Shown here piece after piece: positions 8,203-14,532 of a stretch of DNA of 64,000 nt; the first letter of the stretch is position 1; every line of letters begins with the position of its first letter. The notes under the pieces were generated by a model. It was given only the letters and a program-made list of their open reading frames with translations, searched no databases and had not been told where the DNA came from. Source of the DNA: Scybalomonas sp905214925. Its GTDB lineage: Bacteria; Bacillota; Clostridia; Lachnospirales; Lachnospiraceae. The stretch covers positions 11,352 to 75,351 of the forward strand of contig CAJMOB010000016.1 in assembly GCA_905214925.1 (NCBI GenBank). Direction: 5' to 3'. Both the position numbers and the translations under genes were made by a program.

Positions 8203-8442
8203 TTATTTTCCTTCCCCCTTCTGCATAGCTTCAACTAACTCTTTAAGTGTTTCACCTATAATTTTAAATCCTTCCCCAAAACATACCCTAACCACATTTA
8301 CCAAATCATTCATATATTTATCAAAACCCTGTATATTAAAAACTCTTAATAACTTCTCCGCTTGTTTCTTTCTTTGCTTTCGTTTTGGCGGATTATATCC
8401 ATGCTCTTTTTTATATGCCTTCTTCCATTGTCTGTAATTCAA
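8203..8442 (-). CDS. small basic phage protein, 79 aa
   Basis: The likely start is the TTG at 8442 (LNYRQWKKAYKKEHGYNPPK), because GGAGGTGA is eight bases upstream of it; the ATG five codons earlier overlaps that ribosome site. The first 35 residues are strongly basic (KRKQRKKQAEKLLR). The rest forms amphipathic helices ending AMQKGEGK. The basic head suggests nucleic-acid contact. No recognised domain. Confidence 0.55.
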   Translation of the reverse strand: MNYRQWKKAYKKEHGYNPPKRKQRKKQAEKLLRVFNIQGFDKYMNDLVNVVRVCFGEGFKIIGETLKELVEAMQKGEGK

Positions 8443-8480
8443 ACAAGTCACCTCCACATCTATCGCACTTAGCCTAAGTG

Positions 8481-8576
8481 TTAATTTTTCTGTTCTGCAT
8501 ATTCAATAATCTCTTCTATACACCTTTTTGCTACTAAATGTATATACACAAGATGTACCATATTTTCTCGTACCAT
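8481..8576 (-). CDS. possible 31-aa ORF in early operon
   Basis: A short reading frame, MVRENMVHLVYIHLVAKRCI then EEIIEYAEQKN, fills the gap between two early genes on the coding strand. It has only a weak ribosome site, and the frame stays open upstream without a start until it meets the previous gene. It may be a real peptide or chance. Confidence 0.25.
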   Translation of the reverse strand: MVRENMVHLVYIHLVAKRCIEEIIEYAEQKN

Positions 8577-8604
8577 TTCTGCTACTTCATTGCTAATTGC
8601 AATA

Positions 8605-8991
8605 TTAATCCAAAAGACTTTCTAGCATTTCTCTTGTTTCAAATAATATTTCTCTCCTGCGTTCTAATACTTTCACTTCTATTACATTTTCTTTAATTTC
8701 TCTATTAATCACTTCAATCTGTTCTCTTATTTTTACTTCATCATCCAAAGAATTCTCTAGAATTTTTATTCCCAATACAACATAGCCATTTTGCACTCCT
8801 TCAAATCTATCCAGTATATAAGTAATCTTGGCACTTATTTTCCTCTCTAAATATTTAGAGTTGTGATATTCTTGAAGAATAATTACATCACCTACTTGGA
8901 AATTCCTATCATTTTTTCTAACTTCAAATGTTTTATTTCCCTCTATGACTTCGTTTATGTAATATGGGGAAATTTTTAAATAATGTGTCAT
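8605..8991 (-). CDS. DUF3850 (ASCH-like) domain protein with helical tail
   Basis: A 128-residue protein. Residues 1-78 match the DUF3850 pattern: HYLKISPYYINEVIEGNKTF, then EVRKNDRNFQVGDVIILQEY, then VTYILD-like and GYVVLGI strands. DUF3850 belongs to the ASCH/PUA-like superfamily and is predicted to bind RNA or modified nucleotides; the Glu-x-Arg-x-x-Asp core is intact. The remaining 50 residues form a charged coiled coil absent from minimal members. Frequent in phage and plasmid early regions. Role unproven. Confidence 0.75.
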   Translation of the reverse strand: MTHYLKISPYYINEVIEGNKTFEVRKNDRNFQVGDVIILQEYHNSKYLERKISAKITYILDRFEGVQNGYVVLGIKILENSLDDEVKIREQIEVINREIKENVIEVKVLERRREILFETREMLESLLD

Positions 8992-9074
8992 TTTCTCACT
9001 CCCATCTTTAACCTATTAGTTCAATTAGTCTCATTTCTCCTTATCTTTAAATTACTTACCCCTCAATACCAGCT

Positions 9075-9374
9075 TTAACAACAACAAATATCTTTCAGAT
9101 TTTTACAATTTGAAAAATTCTTTCCGTAGAGTGACCCCCAATAAATCATATTGAGATAATAGAGTTCCTGTTTTTCTGTTTTACATTCATTCTTCAATAT
9201 CTCAAATATCTCTGTACTATGTGGACAAATACATCGAATACATGACATTAACAGTCTTCTATCTTTATTTAATCGATTCATACGATTTTCGTTCATTCTA
9301 TTCATGGTTCGCTCCCATTCTCTATAAAAATCTAATTTATTCATTTTCGATAACTTAACCTTATGTTTTTCCAT
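9075..9374 (-). CDS. hypothetical phage protein with Cys-rich tail
   Basis: A 99-residue protein not recognised. The first 45 residues are basic and Met/Asn/Arg-rich (REWERTMNRMNENRMNRLNK). Then a Cys/His group (CIRCICPHS), and it ends in CKNLKDICCC. Seven or more Cys in about 60 residues suggest metal binding or disulfides. Its ribosome site (AAAGGAG) follows directly after an 8-bp hairpin at 9389-9411. Confidence 0.5.
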   Translation of the reverse strand: MEKHKVKLSKMNKLDFYREWERTMNRMNENRMNRLNKDRRLLMSCIRCICPHSTEIFEILKNECKTEKQELYYLNMIYWGSLYGKNFSNCKNLKDICCC

Positions 9375-9388
9375 TTCTGCTCCTTTCT

Positions 9389-9411
9389 GCCTCCAGCAAT
9401 CTACTGGAGGC
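9389..9411 (-). promoter_or_regulatory. perfect 8-bp hairpin just upstream of a ribosome site
   Basis: GCCTCCAG and CTGGAGGC pair around a 7-base loop. On the minus strand the hairpin ends seven bases before AAAGGAG of the next gene and has no T-run, so it is not a terminator. It might protect mRNA 5' ends, be a processing site, or be a binding site for a regulator or the replication protein encoded just upstream. Confidence 0.45.
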
Positions 9412-9510
9412 TACCATGGCTTTTAATTTATTGTGATATACAAAACCCTATTGGGGAGATGCCATTTTCTTTTGCAAGTGCTTTCAAACTATTGATATCG
9501 CCTTCTTTCT

Positions 9511-10278
9511 TTATCCAGCATCTTCTAAAAATGGATTGTAATTTTCTTTTCCAATTTCTATTAATGTATAACGTTGATATTTTCTTCCTGTGAAAGGATC
9601 AATCCCATTAAAGATTGTATCTTTATCCACATAATATCCCTTTATCGCTTTAGGTTCTTCTGCCCATTTATTCGCCTTAACAACTTCTGTCTTTGGTTCT
9701 GGCATAACCAAATTACGGCTACAGCTATAACGTTGTTTGTGTCCTTTTCCTTCCTCCTTATTTTTCTTATAAGTCTTTGAAGTTTCCTTAATAAGATAAT
9801 CTGCCAAATCCTTATATTGGCCACTACTATCTAAATACTTATAGTTCGGTCTTCCATAATTCCATAGACTATTGATTACTTTAGCTATATTCCCGTTCTT
9901 TAAATCATTTATAATCAAATGATGATGAATCGATTTATTCTCATATTCTGTGACATTGATATACTTCAACTCACTTCCATTTTTCTTATATATTTTTCTC
10001 AAATCCTTTAAGAGATCTTTGATTCTTTCCTTTGCTTCCTCTTTTGTTGGTCTTTCTTCTTTTCGATATGTTAATGTAACAAAAGCATCACCTGTCTTGA
10101 AGTTTGCATTAATCTTAATACGGAGTTTTCTTCTTGCATTTATTTCATTAACTTTCTCCATTTCCTCTGGAGTAGCTTTCTTTCTATCACCTCTTATAGA
10201 TACTCCATGTCTCTTTACATATCCTTTATGAACTTCTATAGTCTTACCTGCTCTTATAGTAGTTTTAAAGTATGGCAT
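9511..10278 (-). CDS. HUH-type replication initiator (Rep, ORF2/G2P-like)
   Basis: A 255-residue protein with the ordered motifs of a rolling-circle initiator: motif 1 FVTLTY (66-71), motif 2 HHHLI (118-122, the His-x-His metal ligands) and motif 3 at 155-170 (YKDLADYLIKETSKTY, candidate nicking Tyr and helper Lys), followed by YSCSRNL (184-190) as in G2P/ORF2-like Reps. It would nick the phage origin and prime rolling-circle replication. No helicase loader, primase or polymerase gene is present nearby, so this is the only replication gene visible. GGAGGAG precedes the ATG. A short plus-strand RNA unit lies antisense to its leader. Confidence 0.8.
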   Translation of the reverse strand: MPYFKTTIRAGKTIEVHKGYVKRHGVSIRGDRKKATPEEMEKVNEINARRKLRIKINANFKTGDAFVTLTYRKEERPTKEEAKERIKDLLKDLRKIYKKNGSELKYINVTEYENKSIHHHLIINDLKNGNIAKVINSLWNYGRPNYKYLDSSGQYKDLADYLIKETSKTYKKNKEEGKGHKQRYSCSRNLVMPEPKTEVVKANKWAEEPKAIKGYYVDKDTIFNGIDPFTGRKYQRYTLIEIGKENYNPFLEDAG

Positions 10279-10384
10279 ACTCTACTCCTCCTTCCTTCTT
10301 CTCTATCTTTATTTATTAACTAAGTGATCCTAAAGTTAATAGTTTGATCGAGTTTTAAAACGGCTTGTCCACCGTTAATTTTTC

Positions 10385-10413
10385 TTGAAAAATAAAGCAA
10401 GGAGTGCTATAAT
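10385..10413 (+). promoter_or_regulatory. strong sigma-A promoter facing away from rep
   Basis: TTGAAA (10385-10390), a 17-bp spacer, and a perfect TATAAT (10408-10413). No ORF follows; a terminator comes about 65 bases later. The promoter therefore makes only a short RNA, antisense to the leader of the minus-strand rep gene. Confidence 0.75.
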
Positions 10414-10449
10414 GTACTCGATTAGATATAGCAAGTTCCTTGCTTTATT
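10391..10449 (-). promoter_or_regulatory. possible attenuator in the rep leader
   Basis: In the minus-strand rep leader AATAAAGCAAGGA (10449-10437) can pair with TCCTTGCTTTATT (10403-10391), 13 bp perfect, followed by TTTC. The same upstream arm can instead form the small GCAAG-GAA-CTTGC hairpin. The two structures are mutually exclusive, as in antisense-controlled attenuators. The long loop and AU-rich stem make it a weak terminator on paper. Confidence 0.4.
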
Positions 10450-10486
10450 AGGACCAACGTTCTGCCAAACGTTTGGTCTTTTTTAT
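10420..10486 (+). ncRNA. predicted antisense (countertranscript) RNA over the rep leader
   Basis: The transcript from the TATAAT promoter would start near 10420 and stop at the T-run near 10486, about 65-70 nt. It can form a tight hairpin AGCAAG-TTC-CTTGCT (10430-10444) and a terminator hairpin GACCAACGTT / AACGTTTGGTC (10452-10478) followed by TTTTTTATTTTTT. It encodes no peptide. It is fully complementary to the untranslated leader of the minus-strand rep message, the arrangement of countertranscribed RNAs that limit Rep in rolling-circle plasmids. Promoter and terminator are seen; the function is inferred. Confidence 0.6.
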
Positions 10487-10695
10487 TTTTTCTGATATGG
10501 TTCTGGTAATGGCATCCACGCTACTGCTTTTCCATGGAACTTTTCTAAAACAATTTCTTTGTCAACTTTGCTATAAAAACTTATACATATATGCCCATCC
10601 TGGAACTGCACAATTACCTCTTCAAAAAAATCAGGCATATTTGTTCTTTTCTCATTAATCAAGATCCACTCTCCAAACATATATTCCTTATTCAT
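10483..10695 (-). CDS. DUF551 domain phage protein
   Basis: A 70-residue protein fitting the DUF551 pattern: an N-terminal WILINEKRTNMP, central strands (VIVQFQDGHICISF) and the diagnostic C-terminus AVAWMPLPEPY. Very common in phage early regions; function unknown. The start at 10695 is chosen because AGGAAGGAG lies just before it. The gene ends at the terminator-like stem of the antisense RNA unit, so its transcript would run on into the rep leader. Confidence 0.75.
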   Translation of the reverse strand: MNKEYMFGEWILINEKRTNMPDFFEEVIVQFQDGHICISFYSKVDKEIVLEKFHGKAVAWMPLPEPYQKK

Positions 10696-10727
10696 ATTGT
10701 TCTCCTTCCTCTTTTTCATATTTGATT

Positions 10728-10940
10728 CTAATTTTCTTCTGAAAAAAGAATCCGTATCATCTCTTCATCAATTTGTCTCAACAACTTAAACGATTCGCCT
10801 TGAACCTCATGGTATTTTAATTCTAACTCTTGAAATTCAAGCATTTTATTATGTAGAGTATGGTTATAATGCATTTGAAATAATTGACTTAATCCCAAAA
10901 GCACAATCGCTAATGTCATAAGAAAATTTTTCTTATCCAT
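10728..10940 (-). CDS. small membrane-anchored phage protein, 70 aa
   Basis: One N-terminal membrane segment (NFLMTLAIVLLGLSQLF) preceded by MDKK, then a charged helical tail (NKMLEFQELELKYHEVQGES) likely to form a coiled coil. AGGAGAG lies before the ATG. It would sit in the inner membrane with the tail outside or inside; topology is uncertain. Such early membrane peptides may act in exclusion or host takeover, but nothing here decides that. Confidence 0.55.
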   Translation of the reverse strand: MDKKNFLMTLAIVLLGLSQLFQMHYNHTLHNKMLEFQELELKYHEVQGESFKLLRQIDEEMIRILFSEEN

Positions 10941-10978
10941 TCTTCTCTCTCCTTTTATAGCTGTACATTTTTACTTCA

Positions 10979-11161
10979 CTAGCATATTTTCTGTTCTTTT
11001 TCATCTGCTACTCTAGCTTTTATTCCAATGGCTGCAAATGCTCTTATGTTAAGCTGTGTAACAAACTCTTTTCGTTCTTTTGGTGTTAAACTATCCAATG
11101 GGATTTTTGTTCCATCAGGATATTCGATAGCTGATGGAAGCAATGTCAATTCTTTTGCCAT
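10979..11161 (-). CDS. small phage early protein, 60 aa
   Basis: Starts MAKELTLLPSAIEYPDGTKI with AAAGAGGA a few bases upstream; the longer frame beginning at 11191 lacks a site. Followed by PLDSLTPKERKEFVTQLNIR. Short proteins with this opening are familiar from Clostridia prophages, usually close to the repressor. Compact, helical C-terminus, function unknown. It is the second gene after the early promoter. Confidence 0.6.
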   Translation of the reverse strand: MAKELTLLPSAIEYPDGTKIPLDSLTPKERKEFVTQLNIRAFAAIGIKARVADEKEQKIC

Positions 11162-11235
11162 AATCCTCTTTCCTTTCTTAAAATCCTTCATCTTCTAATA
11201 TTATGTAAACACGGTTTGTCTACTTGCTTAAAATC

Positions 11236-11292
11236 CCCTTAGCTCCAAATCCCCCATAATATATTGAAAAAATGAAATAATAGAGCTAAGGG
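11236..11292. repeat. 10-bp inverted repeat between first two early genes
   Basis: CCCTTAGCTC (11236-11245) and GAGCTAAGGG (11283-11292) are perfect complements 37 bases apart. On the minus strand the distal arm is followed by GATTTTAA, a poor T-run. It may be a leaky early terminator or an antitermination site. Confidence 0.4.
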
Positions 11293-11319
11293 AATTAAAG
11301 AACTGTAACCTAAGCACTT

Positions 11320-11481
11320 CTATGCAATCTTCCCTCCAACGAAATTGCAGCGATCACTCAATGCAGAAATATAGATTTTCGCTTGTAATTTTGCATTGTC
11401 ATCTAAACTCTCAATTAATTCCATAATTTCTTGTCCATCTTTTAGATCTTTTTCTGTTAAATGCTTAAATTCTTTTAACAT
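11320..11481 (-). CDS. first early phage gene, 53-aa protein
   Basis: A 53-residue protein (MLKEFKHLTEKDLKDGQEIM, then ELIESLDDNAKLQAKIYISA and a tail SDRCNFVGGKIA) in the Cro position, divergent from the repressor and directly behind the consensus early promoter. GAAAGGAG precedes the ATG. It is mostly helical and acidic, with no obvious helix-turn-helix, so it is not a plain Cro. It may be an early regulator or anti-repressor. The clean ribosome site, promoter and operon position support it as real. Confidence 0.65.
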   Translation of the reverse strand: MLKEFKHLTEKDLKDGQEIMELIESLDDNAKLQAKIYISALSDRCNFVGGKIA

Positions 11482-11580
11482 AATAATTTCTCCTTTCGTT
11501 TTTATATGCTACTTCTACATAAGAAACTCGCACTCATTAGTTATTCACTACCTTTATTCTTATATAGATTTGCTTTGTTT

Positions 11581-11654
11581 ACTATGTCGTCATTATAATC
11601 GACTTTTTAAACTTTGTCAATGTGTTTTTTGAATTTTTGTTGACTTTGTCGACA
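11581..11654. promoter_or_regulatory. three repressor-type operator repeats
   Basis: Direct copies of ACTWTGTCRWCA-like sequence begin at 11581 (ACTATGTCGTCA), 11611 (ACTTTGTCAATG) and 11643 (ACTTTGTCGACA), 30 and 32 bp apart, about three helix turns. They overlap both divergent promoters. This is the expected operator for the repressor at 11697-12080, although binding is inferred. Confidence 0.6.
11592..11620 (-). promoter_or_regulatory. early lytic promoter, perfect sigma-A consensus
   Basis: On the minus strand TTGACA (11620-11615), a 17-bp spacer and TATAAT (11597-11592) match the consensus at all 12 positions. It drives the leftward early operon. Two of the operator repeats overlap it, so it must be kept silent by the repressor in the lysogen. 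Confidence 0.85.
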
Positions 11655-11668
11655 CTTTAATATATACT
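11640..11668 (+). promoter_or_regulatory. repressor maintenance promoter
   Basis: TTGACT (11640-11645), 17-bp spacer, TATACT (11663-11668), about 29 bases before the repressor start codon. The third operator copy lies inside the promoter, allowing autoregulation. Confidence 0.8.
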
Positions 11669-11696
11669 TTTGATCAAGAAAGGAGGAATTTTCTTT

Positions 11697-12080
11697 ATGG
11701 TTGAATATACAATTGAAGATCGAATTAGTTACCTTCGCCAGACCAAAGAATTAAGCCAAGAAGCATTTGGAGCTAAGTTAGGTGTAACAAAATCAACTAT
11801 TTCTCTTATAGAGCGGAAACTTAGAACCCCATCTGATAGAATTATTCGAGACATTTGTCGAGAATTTAATGTAAATGAAAAATGGCTTTGCACTGGCGAA
11901 GGGAATATGTTTATAGAACTTCCAGAAGAAGATGAATTTATGAAGGCTGCTGCCTCTATCTCAAAATCCAATGACAAATTTGCTATGCAAATGTTAATTG
12001 AATACTGGAAACTAGATGATGATAGTAAACAAATTTTTACAAACTATCTAAAAAAGGTAGTTGAAAATAGTCAGAAATAA
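11697..12080 (+). CDS. CI-like phage repressor (XRE family, no S24 domain)
   Basis: A 127-residue repressor that keeps the prophage dormant. Residues 1-65 are a helix-turn-helix of the XRE/HTH_3 class (ISYLRQTKELSQEAFGAKLG, then VTKSTISLIERKLRTPS). The rest is a short helical dimerisation tail ending KKVVENSQK. It lacks the S24 peptidase domain used for RecA-stimulated self-cleavage. The start at 11697 follows AGGAGG by ten bases. It is divergent from the early operon with three operator repeats between. Because it cannot self-cleave, induction must use another route; see the LexA-controlled ORF at 13258-13359. Confidence 0.85.
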   Translation: MVEYTIEDRISYLRQTKELSQEAFGAKLGVTKSTISLIERKLRTPSDRIIRDICREFNVNEKWLCTGEGNMFIELPEEDEFMKAAASISKSNDKFAMQMLIEYWKLDDDSKQIFTNYLKKVVENSQK

Positions 12081-12099
12081 CATTAGAGGAGGAAAATTT

Positions 12100-13236
12100 A
12101 TGAGTCTTACAACCGAACTGTACTCCTTATCTGAAAGGGTACAGCAATTAAAAGATCAAATAACAACAGAAGAATCTACAAAGATGGCTTTAATTGCTCC
12201 ACTATTTCAAACACTTGGATATGACATCTTTAATCCAAATGAGTTTTGTCCTGAATATACTGCGGATGTTGGGATCAAAAAAGGTGAAAAAGTGGATTAT
12301 GCTATTTTACTGAATGGCCACCCTGTCATCTTAATCGAAGCGAAATCGATTAACCGTAAACTAGAAAAACAAGATTCACAGTTATTCCGTTATTTTTCAA
12401 CTACAAATGCCCGATTCGCAATTTTAACGAATGGACTTGTCTATAAATTTTATACTGACTTATCTGAAAAAAATAGAATGGATAGAGAACCATTTTATGA
12501 ACTCAATATGCTAAATCTGACAGAGGATGATATCAATACCCTCTCTCAATTTGCAAAATCCAATTTTAATGAAGAAGATATCCTATATAATGCTTCTTTG
12601 CTGAAATATGCAAATATCTTTCGTCTGGAACTAGAAAGACAATTTTCCAATCCAAGCGATGAATTTGTCCGCTTTTTCCTTAAAGAGCATTATAAAGGTA
12701 CAAAGACACAAAATGTTGTAGATAAATTTAAACCTGTATTAAAAAAATCAATCAACGATTATCTTGATGAAATTACAAAGGAACGTATGACCTCCCTTGT
12801 AAACAATACAGGATATGTGAGCGCACCTGCACCATCATCTCCTGAATTGTCAGAGTTGGAACTCGATGCTGTTATGAAAATAAAAACTCTTTTAAATAAT
12901 TTGGTTGATATGGAGGAAGTGACCTACAAACAAACGGACTCTTATTTAGCGATTTTATATAATGGAAATACAAGAAAATGGATTGCTAGAATTATCATAA
13001 CAGACTCTAAAATAACTTTGATTCTTCCTGATGAAAATAAGAATGAATGTCGCTATAAATTAGATTCGATACAAGAACTAGATGCTTATGAAGAACAACT
13101 AAACCTTATTCTAAATAACTACTTAAATCCTACAAAGACAGACTCTAGACCAACGGATTATATTTTTACAAAATGGGGGAAATATCCTCGTCCAGATAAT
13201 TATGTTCCATTTCTTAAATATGGACTTCCAAGCTAA
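12100..13236 (+). CDS. stand-alone HsdR-N type nuclease-like protein
   Basis: A 378-residue protein. Residues 20-150 match the N-terminal nuclease domain of type I restriction R subunits (HSDR_N_2): LIAPLFQTLGYDIFNPNEF, then VDYAILLNGHPVILIEAKSI, which supplies the PD-(D/E)xK residues (Asp, Glu, Lys). No helicase motor or partner HsdM/HsdS gene is present. The C-terminal part (about 240-375) is of unknown fold. AGGAGG precedes the ATG, and the gene follows the repressor in the same transcript, so it is expressed in the lysogen. That suggests a role for the resident prophage, perhaps exclusion of other phages. The catalytic residues are seen; the role is inferred. Confidence 0.78.
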   Translation: MSLTTELYSLSERVQQLKDQITTEESTKMALIAPLFQTLGYDIFNPNEFCPEYTADVGIKKGEKVDYAILLNGHPVILIEAKSINRKLEKQDSQLFRYFSTTNARFAILTNGLVYKFYTDLSEKNRMDREPFYELNMLNLTEDDINTLSQFAKSNFNEEDILYNASLLKYANIFRLELERQFSNPSDEFVRFFLKEHYKGTKTQNVVDKFKPVLKKSINDYLDEITKERMTSLVNNTGYVSAPAPSSPELSELELDAVMKIKTLLNNLVDMEEVTYKQTDSYLAILYNGNTRKWIARIIITDSKITLILPDENKNECRYKLDSIQELDAYEEQLNLILNNYLNPTKTDSRPTDYIFTKWGKYPRPDNYVPFLKYGLPS

Positions 13237-13257
13237 AAAAGTCAGGTTTCCCCGACT

Positions 13258-13359
13258 TTAAGAAATAAGTGTTTTTACGACTGTATAAATTTTTATTAAG
13301 GTTTCTTCATCTTTAATGTTATGAAGCATTTTTATAATCGCAGAAACATAATCGAACAT
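13258..13359 (-). CDS. 33-aa ORF behind an SOS-type promoter (candidate anti-repressor)
   Basis: A short minus-strand frame, MFDYVSAIIKMLHNIKDEET then LIKIYTVVKTLIS, with GGAGAG seven bases before the ATG. It is helical and amphipathic with no membrane segment. It converges on the nuclease gene, ending 21 bases past that stop. Its promoter carries two LexA boxes. As the repressor lacks a self-cleavage domain, a LexA-controlled small protein is what one would expect as the inducing anti-repressor, as known for Gifsy phages and the Tum protein of phage 186. Another possibility is a small SOS toxin. Coding status rests on the ribosome site and promoter. Confidence 0.55.
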   Translation of the reverse strand: MFDYVSAIIKMLHNIKDEETLIKIYTVVKTLIS

Positions 13360-13382
13360 ATACTATCACTCTCCAATACATT

Positions 13383-13439
13383 GAACATACGTTCTAATAT
13401 AGATAAATCTATTATAGAACTAACGTTCTGTTTTTGCAA
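13383..13439 (-). promoter_or_regulatory. two LexA (SOS) boxes on a minus-strand promoter
   Basis: GAACATACGTTC (13383-13394) and GAACTAACGTTC (13417-13428) both fit the Firmicute LexA core GAACN4GTTC exactly. The minus-strand promoter has -10 TATAAT (13416-13411) and -35 TTGCAA (13439-13434) with 17 bp between. The second box fills the spacer and the first lies just downstream of the start of transcription. LexA bound at both would block transcription until DNA damage. Confidence 0.8.
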
Positions 13440-13552
13440 TATAAAAAGTTAAGATTTATCAAAATCTTTATACGCTAATACTTTTATATTTCTATGTTAG
13501 CCTATATAATAGGGATGTAACTATTTTATAATAAAATGAGAAAGGACTTTGA

Positions 13553-14437
13553 ATGATGAAAAGAAAATTATTACCTGTATTTGCTCTTACAGCATCTTTA
13601 GCTTTAGGTGGAGCTTTTGCTCCATTAACAACAACTCAGGCTGCGACTATTAAGCTAAATAAAACTGCTGTAACCATTAGCCAAGGAAAAACTTACAAAT
13701 TAAAAGTAACTGGTACAAAGACAAAAGTAAAATGGACATCCAGTAACAAAAAAATAGCAACTGTAAATAGCTCTGGAACTGTTACTGCTAAAGCTGTCGG
13801 CCGTGCAACAATTACTGCTAAAGTTGGAAAGAAAAGTTTAAAATGTAAAGTAACTGTAAAATCTGTTTTCTCTCCTACACAAGCCGCCAAAAATATCAAG
13901 TATGAATTACAAGATACCGGTGATGGTGTTGTTGCTATTTTAAAAAATAATAACAAAGAAGCAGTATCTGTCCAGGCAACTTTAGTTTACTACAATGCAA
14001 GTGGTAAAATGTTAAAAGCTTCTAATGATTTTAATTATTGTCTTGAACCTAATCAAACAGCTACTTTATATTTCATAGCTCCTTATGATTCCGATTATAA
14101 TACAGTCGCTTATGACAGCTACAAATTATCATTTAATGTTGACAAATCATATTATACAACTTATGCTGCATCAAAAATTGATGTTGTATCCAATATGGGA
14201 GCTGATAATGTAACAGCAGAAGTTATTAACAATTCTAATTCAACTTTAGAATTTATAAATCTTAGAATTGTATATTACGATGCTTCTGGACAAGCTATTG
14301 GTACCGAAGAACGTTATGCTGAATGTGAACGTCCAGGAAGTAGTGATTATATTTCATTCTCTCTTCCATATGATGAAGACTACAATACAATACAACCAGC
14401 TTCTTATAAAATATTTGTAAACCATGCTTATAAATAA
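13553..14437 (+). CDS. secreted Ig-like (Big_2) protein carried by prophage
   Basis: A 294-residue exported protein. Signal peptide: MKRKLLP then FALTASLALGGAFAPLTT, with probable cleavage after TQAA. Residues 33-105 form a Big_2 bacterial Ig domain (VKWTSSNKKIATVNSSGTV, ITAKVGKKSLKCKVTVK). Residues 110-290 hold two similar beta repeats (VVAILKNNNKEAVSVQATLV and NVTAEVINNSNSTLEFINLR) resembling FxLYD domains. No anchor or enzymatic motif. A TATAAT (13505-13510) lies upstream on the plus strand. It sits beside the integrase, a usual place for lysogenic conversion cargo. Confidence 0.75.
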   Translation: MMKRKLLPVFALTASLALGGAFAPLTTTQAATIKLNKTAVTISQGKTYKLKVTGTKTKVKWTSSNKKIATVNSSGTVTAKAVGRATITAKVGKKSLKCKVTVKSVFSPTQAAKNIKYELQDTGDGVVAILKNNNKEAVSVQATLVYYNASGKMLKASNDFNYCLEPNQTATLYFIAPYDSDYNTVAYDSYKLSFNVDKSYYTTYAASKIDVVSNMGADNVTAEVINNSNSTLEFINLRIVYYDASGQAIGTEERYAECERPGSSDYISFSLPYDEDYNTIQPASYKIFVNHAYK

Positions 14438-14448
14438 TCATTTATAAC

Positions 14449-14483
14449 AAAAAGGTCCCCTGCTACCAACAGAGAACCTTTTT
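14449..14483. terminator. terminator after the Ig-like gene
   Basis: AAAAAGGT (14449-14456) pairs with ACCTTTTT (14476-14483). With T-runs on both strands it can stop transcription either way, and insulates the integrase region from the cargo gene. Confidence 0.65.
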
Positions 14484-14532
14484 CCAAAGCTATATAAGTA
14501 GATGCCTACATGATATAACCTTGATTCGCACT

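Noticed and set aside
8481..8576. Confident small early gene
   Set aside because: Kept only as a low-confidence entry: weak ribosome site and no known relatives.
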